A DNA stretch of 64,000 nucleotides from Dyadobacter sp. (GTDB lineage Bacteria; Bacteroidota; Bacteroidia; Cytophagales; Spirosomataceae). Position 1 is the stretch's first letter; the number at the start of each line of letters is the position of its first letter. Location of the stretch: the NCBI RefSeq assembly GCF_017744695.1, contig NZ_JAGIAS010000008.1:1-64000 (forward strand), written 5' to 3'. Both the position numbers and the translations under genes were made by a program. Under the pieces are notes generated by a model. The model had not been told where the DNA came from and did no database searches. It was given only the letters and a program-made list of their open reading frames with translations. Below are positions 50,565-59,793 of the stretch, in pieces.

Positions 50565-51688
50565 TGCATTTATACATCCATATCCCCTTTTGCAAACAGG
50601 CTTGCCACTATTGCGATTTCCATTTCAGTACCAACACCACCCACAAACGTGCCGTAGTGGAGGCCATCGCGCGGGAAATCGTTTTGAGGCAGTCCTATTT
50701 GCCGGACGGGGATATGGAGACCATCTATTTCGGCGGGGGTACCCCCTCAATGCTCGATGAAGTGGAGCTGCGCTTCCTGCTTGACACCATTCACCGACAA
50801 TTTCGGGTAGCGCCCAATGCCGAGGTAACGCTCGAAGCAAACCCGGACGATTTGAATGCGGCCACCCTTCAAATGTTTGCCCGAGCGGGTATTAACCGCC
50901 TCAGCATTGGTATTCAATCATTTCACGAGCCGCATTTGCGTTTTATGAACCGTGCGCATTCCGCGGTCGAAGCCGAGCAATGCGTCAAGGTGGCTCAGGA
51001 CGCGGGTATCGACAATATTTCCATTGACCTCATTTACGCCATCCCCTCGGAGAATCACGACATTCTGCTGCGTGATTTGTCCAAAGCATTTACACTGAAC
51101 GTCCCGCATATCTCAGCTTACTGCCTTACCATCGAGCCGCAAACTGCTTTTGGTAGCTGGCTGAAAAAGAAGAAGATAAAACCTATCGAGGAGGAATACG
51201 CGGCCCAGCAATTTGAAATACTCATCGGCGCCCTCCGTGAAAATGGTTATGAGCAGTACGAAATCTCCAATTTTGCCCGAAACAGCCTTTACAGCAACCA
51301 TAACAGCTCTTATTGGAAACAGCATCCCTATCTGGGCGTAGGCCCGAGCGCGCACTCGCACAATGGCGTTAGCCGCGAGTATAATATTTCCAATAATACC
51401 AAATATCTCGAAGCAATCCGGAACGACCATATTCCGGCAACGGTAGAGACGCTTTCTCCTGCTGACCAGACCAATGAGTACCTGTTGACCGGACTGCGGA
51501 CCAAATGGGGCGTTGAATTACAAAAACTGGAAGCACTTTCGGCAGGAAAATTCGGAGTACAGGCCGAAGAGGAATTAGGAAGGATAACCCGGAAGGGCTG
51601 GATCAGGGAAGATGCCGGGATATTGCTGCTCACCGAGGCCGGCAAACTCTTCGCCGACCGCATTGCAAGCGATCTTTTTATTGATTGA
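50564..51688 (+). CDS. hemW: Radical SAM heme chaperone HemW
   Basis: A 374-residue radical SAM protein of the HemW group (formerly annotated as oxygen-independent coproporphyrinogen oxidase-like). The cluster-binding CKQACHYCDF motif at residues 9-18 has the CxxxCxxC spacing, and GGGTPSML follows. The C-terminal HemN-like domain is present. HemW binds heme and delivers it to respiratory proteins. The start at 50564 overlaps the preceding stop; a frame opening at 50543 lies inside the receptor gene. Confidence 0.94.
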   Translation: MHLYIHIPFCKQACHYCDFHFSTNTTHKRAVVEAIAREIVLRQSYLPDGDMETIYFGGGTPSMLDEVELRFLLDTIHRQFRVAPNAEVTLEANPDDLNAATLQMFARAGINRLSIGIQSFHEPHLRFMNRAHSAVEAEQCVKVAQDAGIDNISIDLIYAIPSENHDILLRDLSKAFTLNVPHISAYCLTIEPQTAFGSWLKKKKIKPIEEEYAAQQFEILIGALRENGYEQYEISNFARNSLYSNHNSSYWKQHPYLGVGPSAHSHNGVSREYNISNNTKYLEAIRNDHIPATVETLSPADQTNEYLLTGLRTKWGVELQKLEALSAGKFGVQAEEELGRITRKGWIREDAGILLLTEAGKLFADRIASDLFID

Positions 51689-51727
51689 AATCGGTTCGCC
51701 GGGCTGTCATGCCCTGGCGAACCGATT
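51689..51727. terminator. Strong stem-loop between hemW and osmC-like gene
   Basis: AATCGGTTCGCCGGGC and GCCC-T-GGCGAACCGATT form a 16-bp stem with one bulged T and a 6-base loop right after the hemW stop. T-runs are weak, but its place between convergent genes fits a bidirectional terminator. Confidence 0.8.
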
Positions 51728-51734
51728 CATTGAC

Positions 51735-52154
51735 TTATACCAGCTCTGCGTTCAATGTAATTTCGGCATTAAGCAACTGGGAAATAGGGCATTCTTTCTT
51801 CGCTTTGTCGGCAACCTGCGCGAACTGCTCGGCGCTGATACCCGGAACCTGTGCTTTCAGGTCGATTGCGCTTTTGACAACCTGGCCCTTTGCAGGGTCC
51901 AGCGAAACGGTAGCGGTGGCGTTCAGCTCGTCGGCTGTGAAACCGGCAGCATTCAGTTCGAAGCTCAGCTTCATCGCAAAACATCCGGCATGTGCAGCTG
52001 CAACCAGCTCTTCGGGGTTGGTTCCCTTACCGTCCGCGAAGCGGGTATTGAAAGAGTACTGGGTATTTTCCAGAACTGTGCTTTGCGTGCTGATCGTACC
52101 TGTACCTTCTTTGCCGGTACCTTTCCAAATGGCTGTTGCTTTACGGTTAATCAT
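51735..52154 (-). CDS. OsmC family peroxiredoxin
   Basis: A 139-residue OsmC/Ohr-type thiol peroxidase that reduces organic hydroperoxides. The two cysteines expected for the family are present: one in AAAHAGCFAMKLS near residue 57 and one in AKKECPISQLL near residue 122. The ATG at 52154 (MINRKATAIWKG) is the standard OsmC start; the longer reading from 52226 adds residues unlike the family. It is monocistronic, ended by the stem-loop at 51689-51727. Confidence 0.93.
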   Translation of the reverse strand: MINRKATAIWKGTGKEGTGTISTQSTVLENTQYSFNTRFADGKGTNPEELVAAAHAGCFAMKLSFELNAAGFTADELNATATVSLDPAKGQVVKSAIDLKAQVPGISAEQFAQVADKAKKECPISQLLNAEITLNAELV

Positions 52155-52417
52155 CGTTGTTCCTTTAATGTTAAATCCTAAATCGTTGTTTCCGGGAAAA
52201 GTAGCATGCAAACGATATCTACGCAAACAATCCCTGCATTAAAAACACAATAATTACTTACCGTCCTCTGTTCCAGTATGTGCCTCCTTGTGATGCGTGG
52301 TACGGCGTTTTTTAGTTAACAAAGGTTAATGCCCGATCGGGATTTAAACTTTATAATTGCATCATTATCTAATCACAAATTTTTAACAGATTTCTCATTT
52401 TTCTCAACTCACGAGTC

Positions 52418-52963
52418 ATGAACAGAAAACTCTTGCCCCTATTGTTACTCGCTGTCCTTGCATTATTTCAAAGTTGTACTGGTCCGAAAGGAGACCCAGG
52501 CCCCCAGGGCGTTCCAGGAGATTCTTACGTGGGACAAACTTTCGATATTGTTAAAGTTGACTTTACCGCGGCCAACAAGTATTCCTATACATTAAATTTC
52601 AAACAGCAGAATATCAAGGTAGTGCCAACGGACGCGGTACTTGTATATGTGTATTGGAACGATGCGGGAGGCCTGAAAGCCTATCGCCCGCTACCTCAGA
52701 CAGCCTATCTTACCAATCCGAATGGCATTATTACTTACAGTTTCGATAGAACTGACGACGACATGATGATCTTCATGGACGGCAATGTGAACTTGGGCAG
52801 CTTGGCAACCGACTGGACCCGGAATTTCGAGTTTCGTGTAATAGTCATTCCTTCCGACCCGCTCAAACGTGCCAATGCAGAAGTGGATCTGAACAACTAC
52901 GAAGAAGTTGTGAAAGCATACAACATCGACGAATCGAAAGTGAAGAAAATTTCAGCTCAATAA
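52418..52963 (+). CDS. Collagen-like lipoprotein
   Basis: A 181-residue lipoprotein. A lipobox (LFQSCTG, Cys at residue 20) is followed at once by a very short collagen-like run (GPKGDPGPQGVPGD) and then a beta-rich globular part of unknown fold (residues 38-150). Proteins of this kind are common in Bacteroidota, but the function is not known. The collagen segment is too short to form a stable triple helix by itself. A terminator follows at 53007-53039. Confidence 0.82.
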   Translation: MNRKLLPLLLLAVLALFQSCTGPKGDPGPQGVPGDSYVGQTFDIVKVDFTAANKYSYTLNFKQQNIKVVPTDAVLVYVYWNDAGGLKAYRPLPQTAYLTNPNGIITYSFDRTDDDMMIFMDGNVNLGSLATDWTRNFEFRVIVIPSDPLKRANAEVDLNNYEEVVKAYNIDESKVKKISAQ

Positions 52964-53006
52964 GGAAAAAGTTCCCGCATTTTTGGGTTTTTGGAATAAA
53001 TTTTAT

Positions 53007-53039
53007 AAAATCCGGTAAAAATTACCGGATTTCTTTTTT
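53007..53039 (+). terminator. Terminator behind collagen-like lipoprotein gene
   Basis: AAATCCGGTAA and TTACCGGATTT pair over 11 bases with a 3-base loop, followed by CTTTTTT. It lies ten bases before the next gene starts. Confidence 0.9.
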
Positions 53040-53048
53040 CTCTACCGT

Positions 53049-53669
53049 ATGAAAGTTGTTTTTAGCACACTGTTTACAGTTCTGGTCGCGGCGTTTGGAT
53101 CACAAGCACAAACTTTTTCCGAAGAGACTAATCAGTACAGAAATCATTACAAGGAGGAGTTCCTGCACTCGGAGAACTCACCGCTCAAAGCAGCGGATTT
53201 GTCCTATTTACAATTCTATGAGCCCGATTCCACGTATCGCGTGGTAGCTCATTTTGAAAAAGCGAAAGGCAAATCCTTCGAAATGCCGACTTACAGCGGA
53301 ATGAATAAGACCTATGTCAAGTACGGGGTATTGAAATTCAAGGTAAATGGCCGTAGACAAAAACTGACAGTGTACCGCAGCCTTAGCCTGCAACAACTTG
53401 CCAAATACAAAGATTATCTTTTTGTTCCTTTTAAAGACAAGACCAACGGTGCCGACACCTATGGCGGTGGCCGCTACATCGATCTGAAAACGACCGATCT
53501 GAAAGGAGGAACCTGTGTCCTCGACTTCAACAAGGCCTACAACCCCTATTGTGCATACAGTACCGGCTACAACTGCCCGATCCCACCGCTAAACAACCAT
53601 CTGGCGATCGCGGTTGCGGCAGGCGAAAAGAATTTCACCAAGCAACATCACGAAGCGAGCATCAAATAG
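53049..53669 (+). CDS. DUF1684 domain-containing exported protein
   Basis: A 206-residue DUF1684 protein with a cleavable-looking signal peptide (residues 1-20, ending SQAQ). The family core ends YGGGRYIDLK and LDFNKAYNPYCAY near residue 160, followed by CPIPPLNNHL, closely matching the paralogue at 4739-5389. The function is unknown. It begins ten bases after the terminator of the lipoprotein gene, and a strong stem-loop follows the gene. Confidence 0.87.
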   Translation: MKVVFSTLFTVLVAAFGSQAQTFSEETNQYRNHYKEEFLHSENSPLKAADLSYLQFYEPDSTYRVVAHFEKAKGKSFEMPTYSGMNKTYVKYGVLKFKVNGRRQKLTVYRSLSLQQLAKYKDYLFVPFKDKTNGADTYGGGRYIDLKTTDLKGGTCVLDFNKAYNPYCAYSTGYNCPIPPLNNHLAIAVAAGEKNFTKQHHEASIK

Positions 53670-53682
53670 CTTCGGATCAAAT

Positions 53683-53729
53683 TTCAACAAAAGAGGCCCG
53701 ACTTTAAAAGCCGGGCCTCTTTTGTTGAA
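53683..53729. terminator. Bidirectional terminator, DUF1684 / ycxB-like genes
   Basis: TTCAACAAAAGAGGCCCG and CGGGCCTCTTTTGTTGAA are exact inverses over 18 bases around an 11-base loop. T-runs lie in both orientations, fitting two convergent genes. Confidence 0.94.
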
Positions 53730-53739
53730 TGCCGTCGAA

Positions 53740-54291
53740 TCAGGCTTTCAAAATTTCTTTTTGTTTCAAAATCCGTTCGAAAACTTTGATATCGTGCTCC
53801 GAAGTGAAAATATTGAACGGCAAATGCAGGAATTGTCCTTTTGAAATGACCAGCACATAGGCGTCCTTATCCTTATAACCTTCCAGGATCTGCTCCCATT
53901 TCATCACGCTACCCTCCTTCATGTTCAACTTCATGATGATCTGACGGTTGTCGATCTCGTAAGAGAACTTCTCGAACATCGGCTTGTACTGCGCCAACTG
54001 CGTGATGCCCGTAAACTGGATCAACCAGAACAACACATAAAGGAGAGAAGCAACCACAACGGTGAAGTAAATCCACAAATTGGGATAAATGCCTGTGAGG
54101 CTGATCACCGCATTGATCAGGATCAGAGCCACGGGTACCAGTACCCATTTAAGCTGCGTCTTGAAAAAATAACGCATGGCCAGGGAAATGTATTTTTGGG
54201 TAGGTAAGGCGTACTTCTTGGTACGAACCGCAGCCGGGTTCGTAGGCATTTGATAGACGGGCTGGTGTTTGTTTACCGAAACTTTGGCCAT
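53740..54291 (-). CDS. YcxB family membrane protein
   Basis: A 183-residue protein with two adjacent membrane segments (about residues 48-90) and a C-terminal YcxB-like domain (KFSYEIDNRQIIMKLN, MKWEQILEGYKDKDAYVLVISKGQFLHLPF). The family has no established function. The start at 54291 (MAKVSVNKHQP) is chosen because the upstream extension to 54366 reads as untranslated leader. The gene is convergent with the DUF1684 gene and separated from it by a strong terminator. Confidence 0.82.
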   Translation of the reverse strand: MAKVSVNKHQPVYQMPTNPAAVRTKKYALPTQKYISLAMRYFFKTQLKWVLVPVALILINAVISLTGIYPNLWIYFTVVVASLLYVLFWLIQFTGITQLAQYKPMFEKFSYEIDNRQIIMKLNMKEGSVMKWEQILEGYKDKDAYVLVISKGQFLHLPFNIFTSEHDIKVFERILKQKEILKA

Positions 54292-54529
54292 AACTCTGTT
54301 TAAATTAACGATCTTCTCCTTTTGCGACGGGTGTTCAAAACATTGTCCGGGCAAAATGAAGTGCAAAGTTAGAAAAAAGCGCCCGAGATATGAGAAAGCT
54401 CCTCAAATAAAAAACTGTTATGAGAATTTGGTGTAATTTGTCTTTACTAACTGCGTTGAACATTTGAAAAGTGCCGTTTTGAAGCCATATTCGGCAACTG
54501 ATCCTTGAAATAAGACTATCCTAAGCTAC

Positions 54530-56584
54530 ATGAGTTTCCTTTTTCCGTCCTTCCTGTGGGGTTTGCTGGCCATATCGGTTCCGATTGCCGTACATATTTT
54601 CAATTTCAGGCGGACAAAAAGGGTATACTTTACCAACGTAGCATTCCTGAAAGCGGTTGAAACCCAGACAAAGTCAATCCGTCAGATCAAGCATTGGCTG
54701 GTGATGGCCGCCCGAATACTCGCTATCGCCTGTCTGGCATTCGCGTTCTCCCAGCCATTCATCCCCGCGGAAAGCAATGTGGCTGTCGACAGGCGCGGTA
54801 TTACGAGCCTGTATCTGGATAATTCCCTGAGCATGGAAAGCGAACTGAACAACAAGCGCTATCTCGACATTGCTACCGGCCGATTGGGTGATTTGTTAGG
54901 GCTATTCAAAAATGCGACGTCGCTACAACTTGTCACCAACGATTTTTCCGCCCAGGAACAAGGCCTCTACCCTGCCGAAAAGCTGCGTGACCGTCTGACG
55001 ACCATCGGGCTGTCGGGGACACCACGCACGCTCGAACAGGTTTACAAGCGCCAGGAAAACCTCATGGCCCGCCATTCCCAATCCGGCAAAAATCAGCTTT
55101 TCTGGTTTTCGGACTTCCAGAAAAGCACCGCCGGCGACCTTTCGGCCATACAAACCGACTCGACCAACCAGATTTTCCTCGTGCCTGTGCAAGCGGAAGC
55201 CGAAAAGAATGTATTTGTAGATTCGGCCTGGCTCAATACCCCGTTCATCCGCGAACTTCAGAACAATATATTATTCGTCAAAGTGAGCAATTCCGGCAAC
55301 CGCGAGGCGCGGAATGTGGTGCTCAGGCTCAGTCTCGATAATACCCAGGCGTCGACGGCGTCTGTCAATGTACCTGCCAATGGCAGCGCGACTGCGAAGT
55401 TTAATTTCAATCTGAAAGGAAAAGGATATAAAAAAGGACAGATCACATTCGACGATTTCCCTGTCACATTCGATAACGACTACTATTTTGTACTCAATGC
55501 CTCGCCGCTCATCCGCGTGCTGCACGTGTATGGGCAAAAGCCGGAAGGAAATTACATCGAGAATGTTTACGCCAACGATAGCCTTTTTACACTCCAGAGT
55601 TACAGCGCCCAGAATGTGGACCCGGGCCTGATCAAAAACTCGGACCTGGTAGTACTGGAAGGTGTGACGCAGCTCTCCGGAACCTTGCCGCAGGATTTGC
55701 AGGACTTTGTAAGGCAAGGTGGGAGCCTGGCAATTATTCCTCCCGCCTCACCAGCGGCCGACAGTTACGGACGTTTCCTGAGCGTTTTGGGGATGAACGG
55801 AATCACTTCGGAAAAAGCCCAGGGCGCTCTCCCACTCGCAGTACCCGACCGCAATAATCCGTTTTTCAGCGATGTTTTCGAGGAATCGATGCGGCAGGAA
55901 ATGAACCTTAACCTGCCCAATGCATTGCCTGTGTGGAGCTGGGCAAGCGCTGGGCAGCAGTTGCTCACTCTGCGCAATGGACAGACTTACCTTAATCAGG
56001 TGCTGGCGGGCTCCGGAAAAACCTACCTATTCGCGGCACCTTTAAATCAGGAGAATGGGAATGTGGCCCAGCACGCCATATTTGTGCCTGTAATGTATAA
56101 AATCGCCGCTTCGAGCGTAAGGCAGCAGCGGACCTCATTCACTTTCGATGAGAATCCGATCAGTCTGACGATCGATAAACCCAAGCCCAATTCTGTTTAC
56201 AAACTAAGGCGCAACAAAACCGAGATAATCCCTGTGCAGCGCGTGGCTGGCAACCAGTTGTTACTCGAAATCCCGCAGGGTGACCAGGCCGCAGATGGTC
56301 TCACTGCCGGCTATTTCGAGCTTGTCCTGGATAACAAAACAGAACAGATTATCGCCCTCAACCACAACCACGCCGAGTCCAGACTACAATATTATTCTCC
56401 CGACGAGTTGCGGGCCGCATTTTCCGGAAAAAAGAACATCCAGGTCTTCGACCGCATCGACGATGACGCCTTTTCCACCGCATTCCAGCAACAGAATATG
56501 GGGACCAACCTATGGAAGTTCTTTTTGTACGCGGCGCTGTTCTTTCTGTTAGTCGAGATTGGGCTGATCAGGTTTATGAAGTAG
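54530..56584 (+). CDS. BatA domain-containing membrane protein
   Basis: A 684-residue protein with an N-terminal BatA-type segment: two membrane helices at residues 8-24 and 57-76, with the conserved FNFRRTKRVYFTNVAFLKAV between them. A large extracytoplasmic part follows, then a C-terminal membrane segment (FFLYAALFFLLVEIGLIRF). The region after the second helix has a degenerate VWA-like layout (SLYLDNSLSME). Bat (aerotolerance) proteins act with MoxR ATPases in envelope or stress functions. No MoxR gene is adjacent. Confidence 0.87.
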   Translation: MSFLFPSFLWGLLAISVPIAVHIFNFRRTKRVYFTNVAFLKAVETQTKSIRQIKHWLVMAARILAIACLAFAFSQPFIPAESNVAVDRRGITSLYLDNSLSMESELNNKRYLDIATGRLGDLLGLFKNATSLQLVTNDFSAQEQGLYPAEKLRDRLTTIGLSGTPRTLEQVYKRQENLMARHSQSGKNQLFWFSDFQKSTAGDLSAIQTDSTNQIFLVPVQAEAEKNVFVDSAWLNTPFIRELQNNILFVKVSNSGNREARNVVLRLSLDNTQASTASVNVPANGSATAKFNFNLKGKGYKKGQITFDDFPVTFDNDYYFVLNASPLIRVLHVYGQKPEGNYIENVYANDSLFTLQSYSAQNVDPGLIKNSDLVVLEGVTQLSGTLPQDLQDFVRQGGSLAIIPPASPAADSYGRFLSVLGMNGITSEKAQGALPLAVPDRNNPFFSDVFEESMRQEMNLNLPNALPVWSWASAGQQLLTLRNGQTYLNQVLAGSGKTYLFAAPLNQENGNVAQHAIFVPVMYKIAASSVRQQRTSFTFDENPISLTIDKPKPNSVYKLRRNKTEIIPVQRVAGNQLLLEIPQGDQAADGLTAGYFELVLDNKTEQIIALNHNHAESRLQYYSPDELRAAFSGKKNIQVFDRIDDDAFSTAFQQQNMGTNLWKFFLYAALFFLLVEIGLIRFMK

Positions 56585-56666
56585 TAATTATCGTGTGACG
56601 ATTTAACGGTTTCCTACTCCATTTGGGAATGCGTAAATTTGTGAAAATCAAAAAGAGCACACCACT

Positions 56667-56942
56667 ATGAAAACTCCTTCCCAAAACAAATCTGTCAAAA
56701 CCGGTAACGACGCTGTGCAGGCGGCATCGTATGATGATCCTGAAGATATGCAGGTTCGCCAATTTAACGAGCCCGGTTTTACTTATGCACGCCTTGATCC
56801 CACCAAACACGGGCGCGTAATTTGTGAGGACCTTACACCCGAAGAAGAGGCTATGGCCGATGATCCCAACGTGAAACCTTTCTCACATGTCTCGGACTCT
56901 GCCGAATATGTTAGAAGAATCCGTCGGGATTTCAGATCGTGA
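56667..56942 (+). CDS. Probable antitoxin of the PIN-domain toxin, unrecognised family
   Basis: A 91-residue acidic protein with no recognised DNA-binding domain (no AbrB, RHH or Phd pattern). The central part is FTYARLDPTKHGRVICEDLTPEEEAM, and the C-terminus is basic (YVRRIRRDFRS). It lies one base before a VapC-like PIN toxin on the same strand, the usual antitoxin position. The assignment as antitoxin rests on that position and small size. Confidence 0.65.
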   Translation: MKTPSQNKSVKTGNDAVQAASYDDPEDMQVRQFNEPGFTYARLDPTKHGRVICEDLTPEEEAMADDPNVKPFSHVSDSAEYVRRIRRDFRS

Positions 56943-56943
56943 T

Positions 56944-57324
56944 ATGCTTTTGCTGGACACTAACATCCTCATTGATTATTTGAGAGGAAAGCAACCTGCC
57001 ATCGAGTTTATTGATTGTTCAGGCAAACTCTGCTTTGCGGTTAATACGATCATTGTTCTGGAACTTTATAATGGCTGTCTGAACAAAGCCGAGTTGGCGA
57101 AAATCCGTCGTTTGCTTAATGGCTTCATGCATTTTGAATTGAATGAAGCCATTGCACATGCCGCTACGCAGATCGGCCATTCCTTTGCATTATCTCACTC
57201 AGTAACTGCGTCGGATGCGCTGATAGCGGCTACTGCATTGGTTTACAACCTCGAACTGCGGACGGCAAACCTGAAAGATTTCCGAATGATTCCGGGGCTG
57301 AAAGTGTCAAATACGCTACTTTAA
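56944..57324 (+). CDS. VapC-like PIN domain ribonuclease toxin
   Basis: A 126-residue PIN-domain protein. The acidic residues of the metal site are present: Asp5 in LLLDTNILIDYLRG, Glu in IIVLELYNG near residue 40, Asp in TASDALIAATAL near residue 85, and a C-terminal Asp in ANLKDFRMIPG. VapC toxins cut tRNA or rRNA. The ATG at 56944 is one base after the preceding stop; a frame beginning at 56887 would overlap the antitoxin gene. Confidence 0.87.
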   Translation: MLLLDTNILIDYLRGKQPAIEFIDCSGKLCFAVNTIIVLELYNGCLNKAELAKIRRLLNGFMHFELNEAIAHAATQIGHSFALSHSVTASDALIAATALVYNLELRTANLKDFRMIPGLKVSNTLL

Positions 57325-57340
57325 CCACATTTCCAAAATA

Positions 57341-57352
57341 ACAACACCTGAC
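57341..57352. repeat. Isolated ACAACACCTGAC word of the decamer family
   Basis: This 12-mer is the exact inverse complement of the left-arm word at 37995-38006. It lies in the gap between the PIN toxin and purK genes. Confidence 0.5.
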
Positions 57353-57443
57353 TTCCCGAAAATCTCAAACCTGACATTTAGCTCACATCCCTTTTTTCTG
57401 ACCCGTTTTTAAACGATTTTTGCGGGAAAATATCATTTTATAA

Positions 57444-58583
57444 ATGCTTTCATCCCGAATAGGAATTCTTGGCGGCGGGCAGCTGGGGCTTATGCTTCTC
57501 CAAGCTGCTGTGGACTGGAACCTCGATATTCATGTACTTGATCCGGACGCCGAAGCACCGTGCCGGAAAATAGCACCCCACTTTACGCAGGGATCGCTGC
57601 AAGATTTTGACACCGTATACAACTTTGGCAAAGAGCTCGACGTCATTACGATCGAAATCGAAAAGGTAAATGTAGAAGCCCTCGAAGCGCTGGAAAAAGA
57701 AGGCAAAAAGGTCTATCCTCAGCCTTCGGTGATCCGCCAGATACAGGACAAACGCATTCAAAAGCAATTTTATGCTGAAAAACAGCTTCCCACCGCGGAA
57801 TTCATTCTGACAGAAAACCGGGATGACGTCTCAAATTACATCTTTTTTCTACCCGCTTTTCATAAACTCGGAAAAGACGGGTATGATGGACGGGGCGTAC
57901 AACGGCTGACATCGGCTGCCGATCTTGACAAGGCATTCGATAAACCAGGCCTGCTGGAAAAAGCGGTCCCGTTTGAAAAAGAGCTGGCGGTCATTGTCGC
58001 CCGGAACGCAAATGGTGAAGTCGAAACTTTCCCCACCGTCGAAATGGTGTTCCATCCTGAACTTAACCTGGTGGAATACCTGTTTGCGCCAGCGGAAATC
58101 AGTGACGAAGTAAATGCAAAAGCGCAGGAAATTGCGCGTAAAACGGCCGAAGCGTTCCAGATTGTCGGGCTGCTGGCAGTGGAGCTTTTCCTCACACCGG
58201 AAGGCGAAGTGCTCATTAACGAAGTCGCTCCGCGGCCTCATAACAGCGGTCACCACACGATCCGCGCCAATGCGACCTCGCAATATGAACAGCACTGGCG
58301 GGCAATCCTGAACCTGCCATTGGGCAGCACCCATGCCTATGGGCCATCGGCTATGGTGAACCTGCTGGGCGAGGACGGACACGAGGGCCCTGCGGTCTAC
58401 GAAGGCATGGAGAAATTGCTGGCAACACCCGAGGTGTTCCCTTTCCTTTACTGGAAAGCGATCACCAAGCCTTTTCGCAAAATGGGGCATATCACGATCA
58501 TGGACGCGGATATCGCTTCGCTCAAAGCCAAAGCGGATTTCGTCAGGAACAATATTAAAGTAATCAGTCACAAAACGAAGTAA
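57444..58583 (+). CDS. purK: N5-carboxyaminoimidazole ribonucleotide synthase PurK
   Basis: A 379-residue ATP-grasp enzyme that carboxylates aminoimidazole ribonucleotide in purine synthesis. The N-terminal ILGGGQLGLMLLQAA loop, the ATP-grasp middle (KLGKDGYDGRGVQ) and the C-terminal INEVAPRPHNSGHHT motif are all PurK signatures. It precedes purE by nine bases, so the two steps are encoded together. Confidence 0.97.
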   Translation: MLSSRIGILGGGQLGLMLLQAAVDWNLDIHVLDPDAEAPCRKIAPHFTQGSLQDFDTVYNFGKELDVITIEIEKVNVEALEALEKEGKKVYPQPSVIRQIQDKRIQKQFYAEKQLPTAEFILTENRDDVSNYIFFLPAFHKLGKDGYDGRGVQRLTSAADLDKAFDKPGLLEKAVPFEKELAVIVARNANGEVETFPTVEMVFHPELNLVEYLFAPAEISDEVNAKAQEIARKTAEAFQIVGLLAVELFLTPEGEVLINEVAPRPHNSGHHTIRANATSQYEQHWRAILNLPLGSTHAYGPSAMVNLLGEDGHEGPAVYEGMEKLLATPEVFPFLYWKAITKPFRKMGHITIMDADIASLKAKADFVRNNIKVISHKTK

Positions 58584-58592
58584 GACAAACCA

Positions 58593-59084
58593 ATGGTAGG
58601 GATTATCATGGGCAGCCTTTCAGATAGAAAGGTAATGCAGCTCGCCGCAGACGCTTTGACGGAACTGGGCGTTTCATATGAAATGGAGATCGTATCCGCA
58701 CACCGCACACCCGAACGTATGCTTGAATATGCGGCGTCGGCACGCAGCCGCGGGTTACAGGTGATCATCGCAGGCGCAGGCGGAGCCGCCCATTTGCCTG
58801 GTATGGTAGCTTCGCTGACCTCCCTTCCCGTAATCGGGGTGCCGGTTTTGTCGAGTAATTCGATAGACGGCTGGGATTCGGTGCTTTCGATTCTTCAGAT
58901 GCCGGCGGGCGTTCCTGTTGCGACGGTGGCACTGGACGGTGCAAGAAATGCCGGGATTCTCGCTGCACAGATCATTGGAGCGAGCGATGCTGAGCTCGCA
59001 AAAAGGCTTGATGCATTCAAAGAGAGCCTGAAAGAGAAAGTTGCGGTGATGAACGAGGAATTGAAAAATCAACTTGGAAACTAG
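58593..59084 (+). CDS. purE: N5-carboxyaminoimidazole ribonucleotide mutase PurE
   Basis: A 163-residue class I PurE that moves the carboxyl group made by PurK. The conserved IIMGSLSDRKVM segment, SAHRTPERM and AGAGGAAHLPGMVAS lie in the usual order. It is the second gene of the purK-purE pair. The 60 bases behind it, before the LysM gene, contain no visible terminator. Confidence 0.97.
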   Translation: MVGIIMGSLSDRKVMQLAADALTELGVSYEMEIVSAHRTPERMLEYAASARSRGLQVIIAGAGGAAHLPGMVASLTSLPVIGVPVLSSNSIDGWDSVLSILQMPAGVPVATVALDGARNAGILAAQIIGASDAELAKRLDAFKESLKEKVAVMNEELKNQLGN

Positions 59085-59144
59085 GTTGTCTTTATTATTT
59101 TCGTAGAAAATTAACTCCACTAAAAAATAGAATCCGGCCAGGTT

Positions 59145-59774
59145 ATGGAAGACGAATTCCCGAAGAAAAGAAATGTCCGTCCCACTGAAAAGTCGAATCT
59201 GCCCATTGTCACATTGCTCGTGTTAGTGTTGCTGGTGCTCGCGATGCTCTATGTCGGCTACGAGTATATTTCTGACAGCTCTTCCAGCTCCGAAGAACTT
59301 ACCTCGGTAGTCGTCGATTCGACACTCGAAGAAAGCGCCACTGAACCGGTGAGCGATGAACCTGCGCCAACTGAGGAACCGGCCGAAGAAAAGAAGCCCG
59401 AGCCGGTGAAAGAAAAGACCGAGGAACCCAAAAAAGAAGAGAAGCCTTCTATCTCGGCCTCATCTATTGGTGGAGAGCAAATAACGCATACCGTTCAAAG
59501 CGGTGAGACATTTTCGAGCATTGCCTCGCGCTACAACCTCAAAACGGAAACCTTGCAAGGTCTGAATTCTTCCGTTTCTGATGTAAAAGCCGGCGTCACC
59601 AAGCTGAAAATACAAGTAAAAGCGGTTCATACCGTAGGCCCCGGCGACGTGCTTCGCGTGGTGGCCAGCAAATATGGCATTACCAAAGAAGCGCTGATGA
59701 AAGCCAACGGCAAAACCCGCGACTTCTCGGAGAGAGGCGAAAAGCTGATCATCCCTTTCCCGGATAAGAAATAG
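59145..59774 (+). CDS. LysM peptidoglycan-binding protein with N-terminal anchor
   Basis: A 209-residue protein. One membrane segment (residues 20-43) is followed by a low-complexity Ser/Glu/Pro/Lys linker (about 48-105) and two LysM domains (HTVQSGETFSSIASRYNL near 113 and HTVGPGDVLRVVASKYGI near 160). LysM domains bind peptidoglycan, so the protein probably links the inner membrane to the wall. A strong stem-loop terminator follows. Confidence 0.88.
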   Translation: MEDEFPKKRNVRPTEKSNLPIVTLLVLVLLVLAMLYVGYEYISDSSSSSEELTSVVVDSTLEESATEPVSDEPAPTEEPAEEKKPEPVKEKTEEPKKEEKPSISASSIGGEQITHTVQSGETFSSIASRYNLKTETLQGLNSSVSDVKAGVTKLKIQVKAVHTVGPGDVLRVVASKYGITKEALMKANGKTRDFSERGEKLIIPFPDKK

Positions 59775-59793
59775 CATTAAGGTATTTTCCAAA

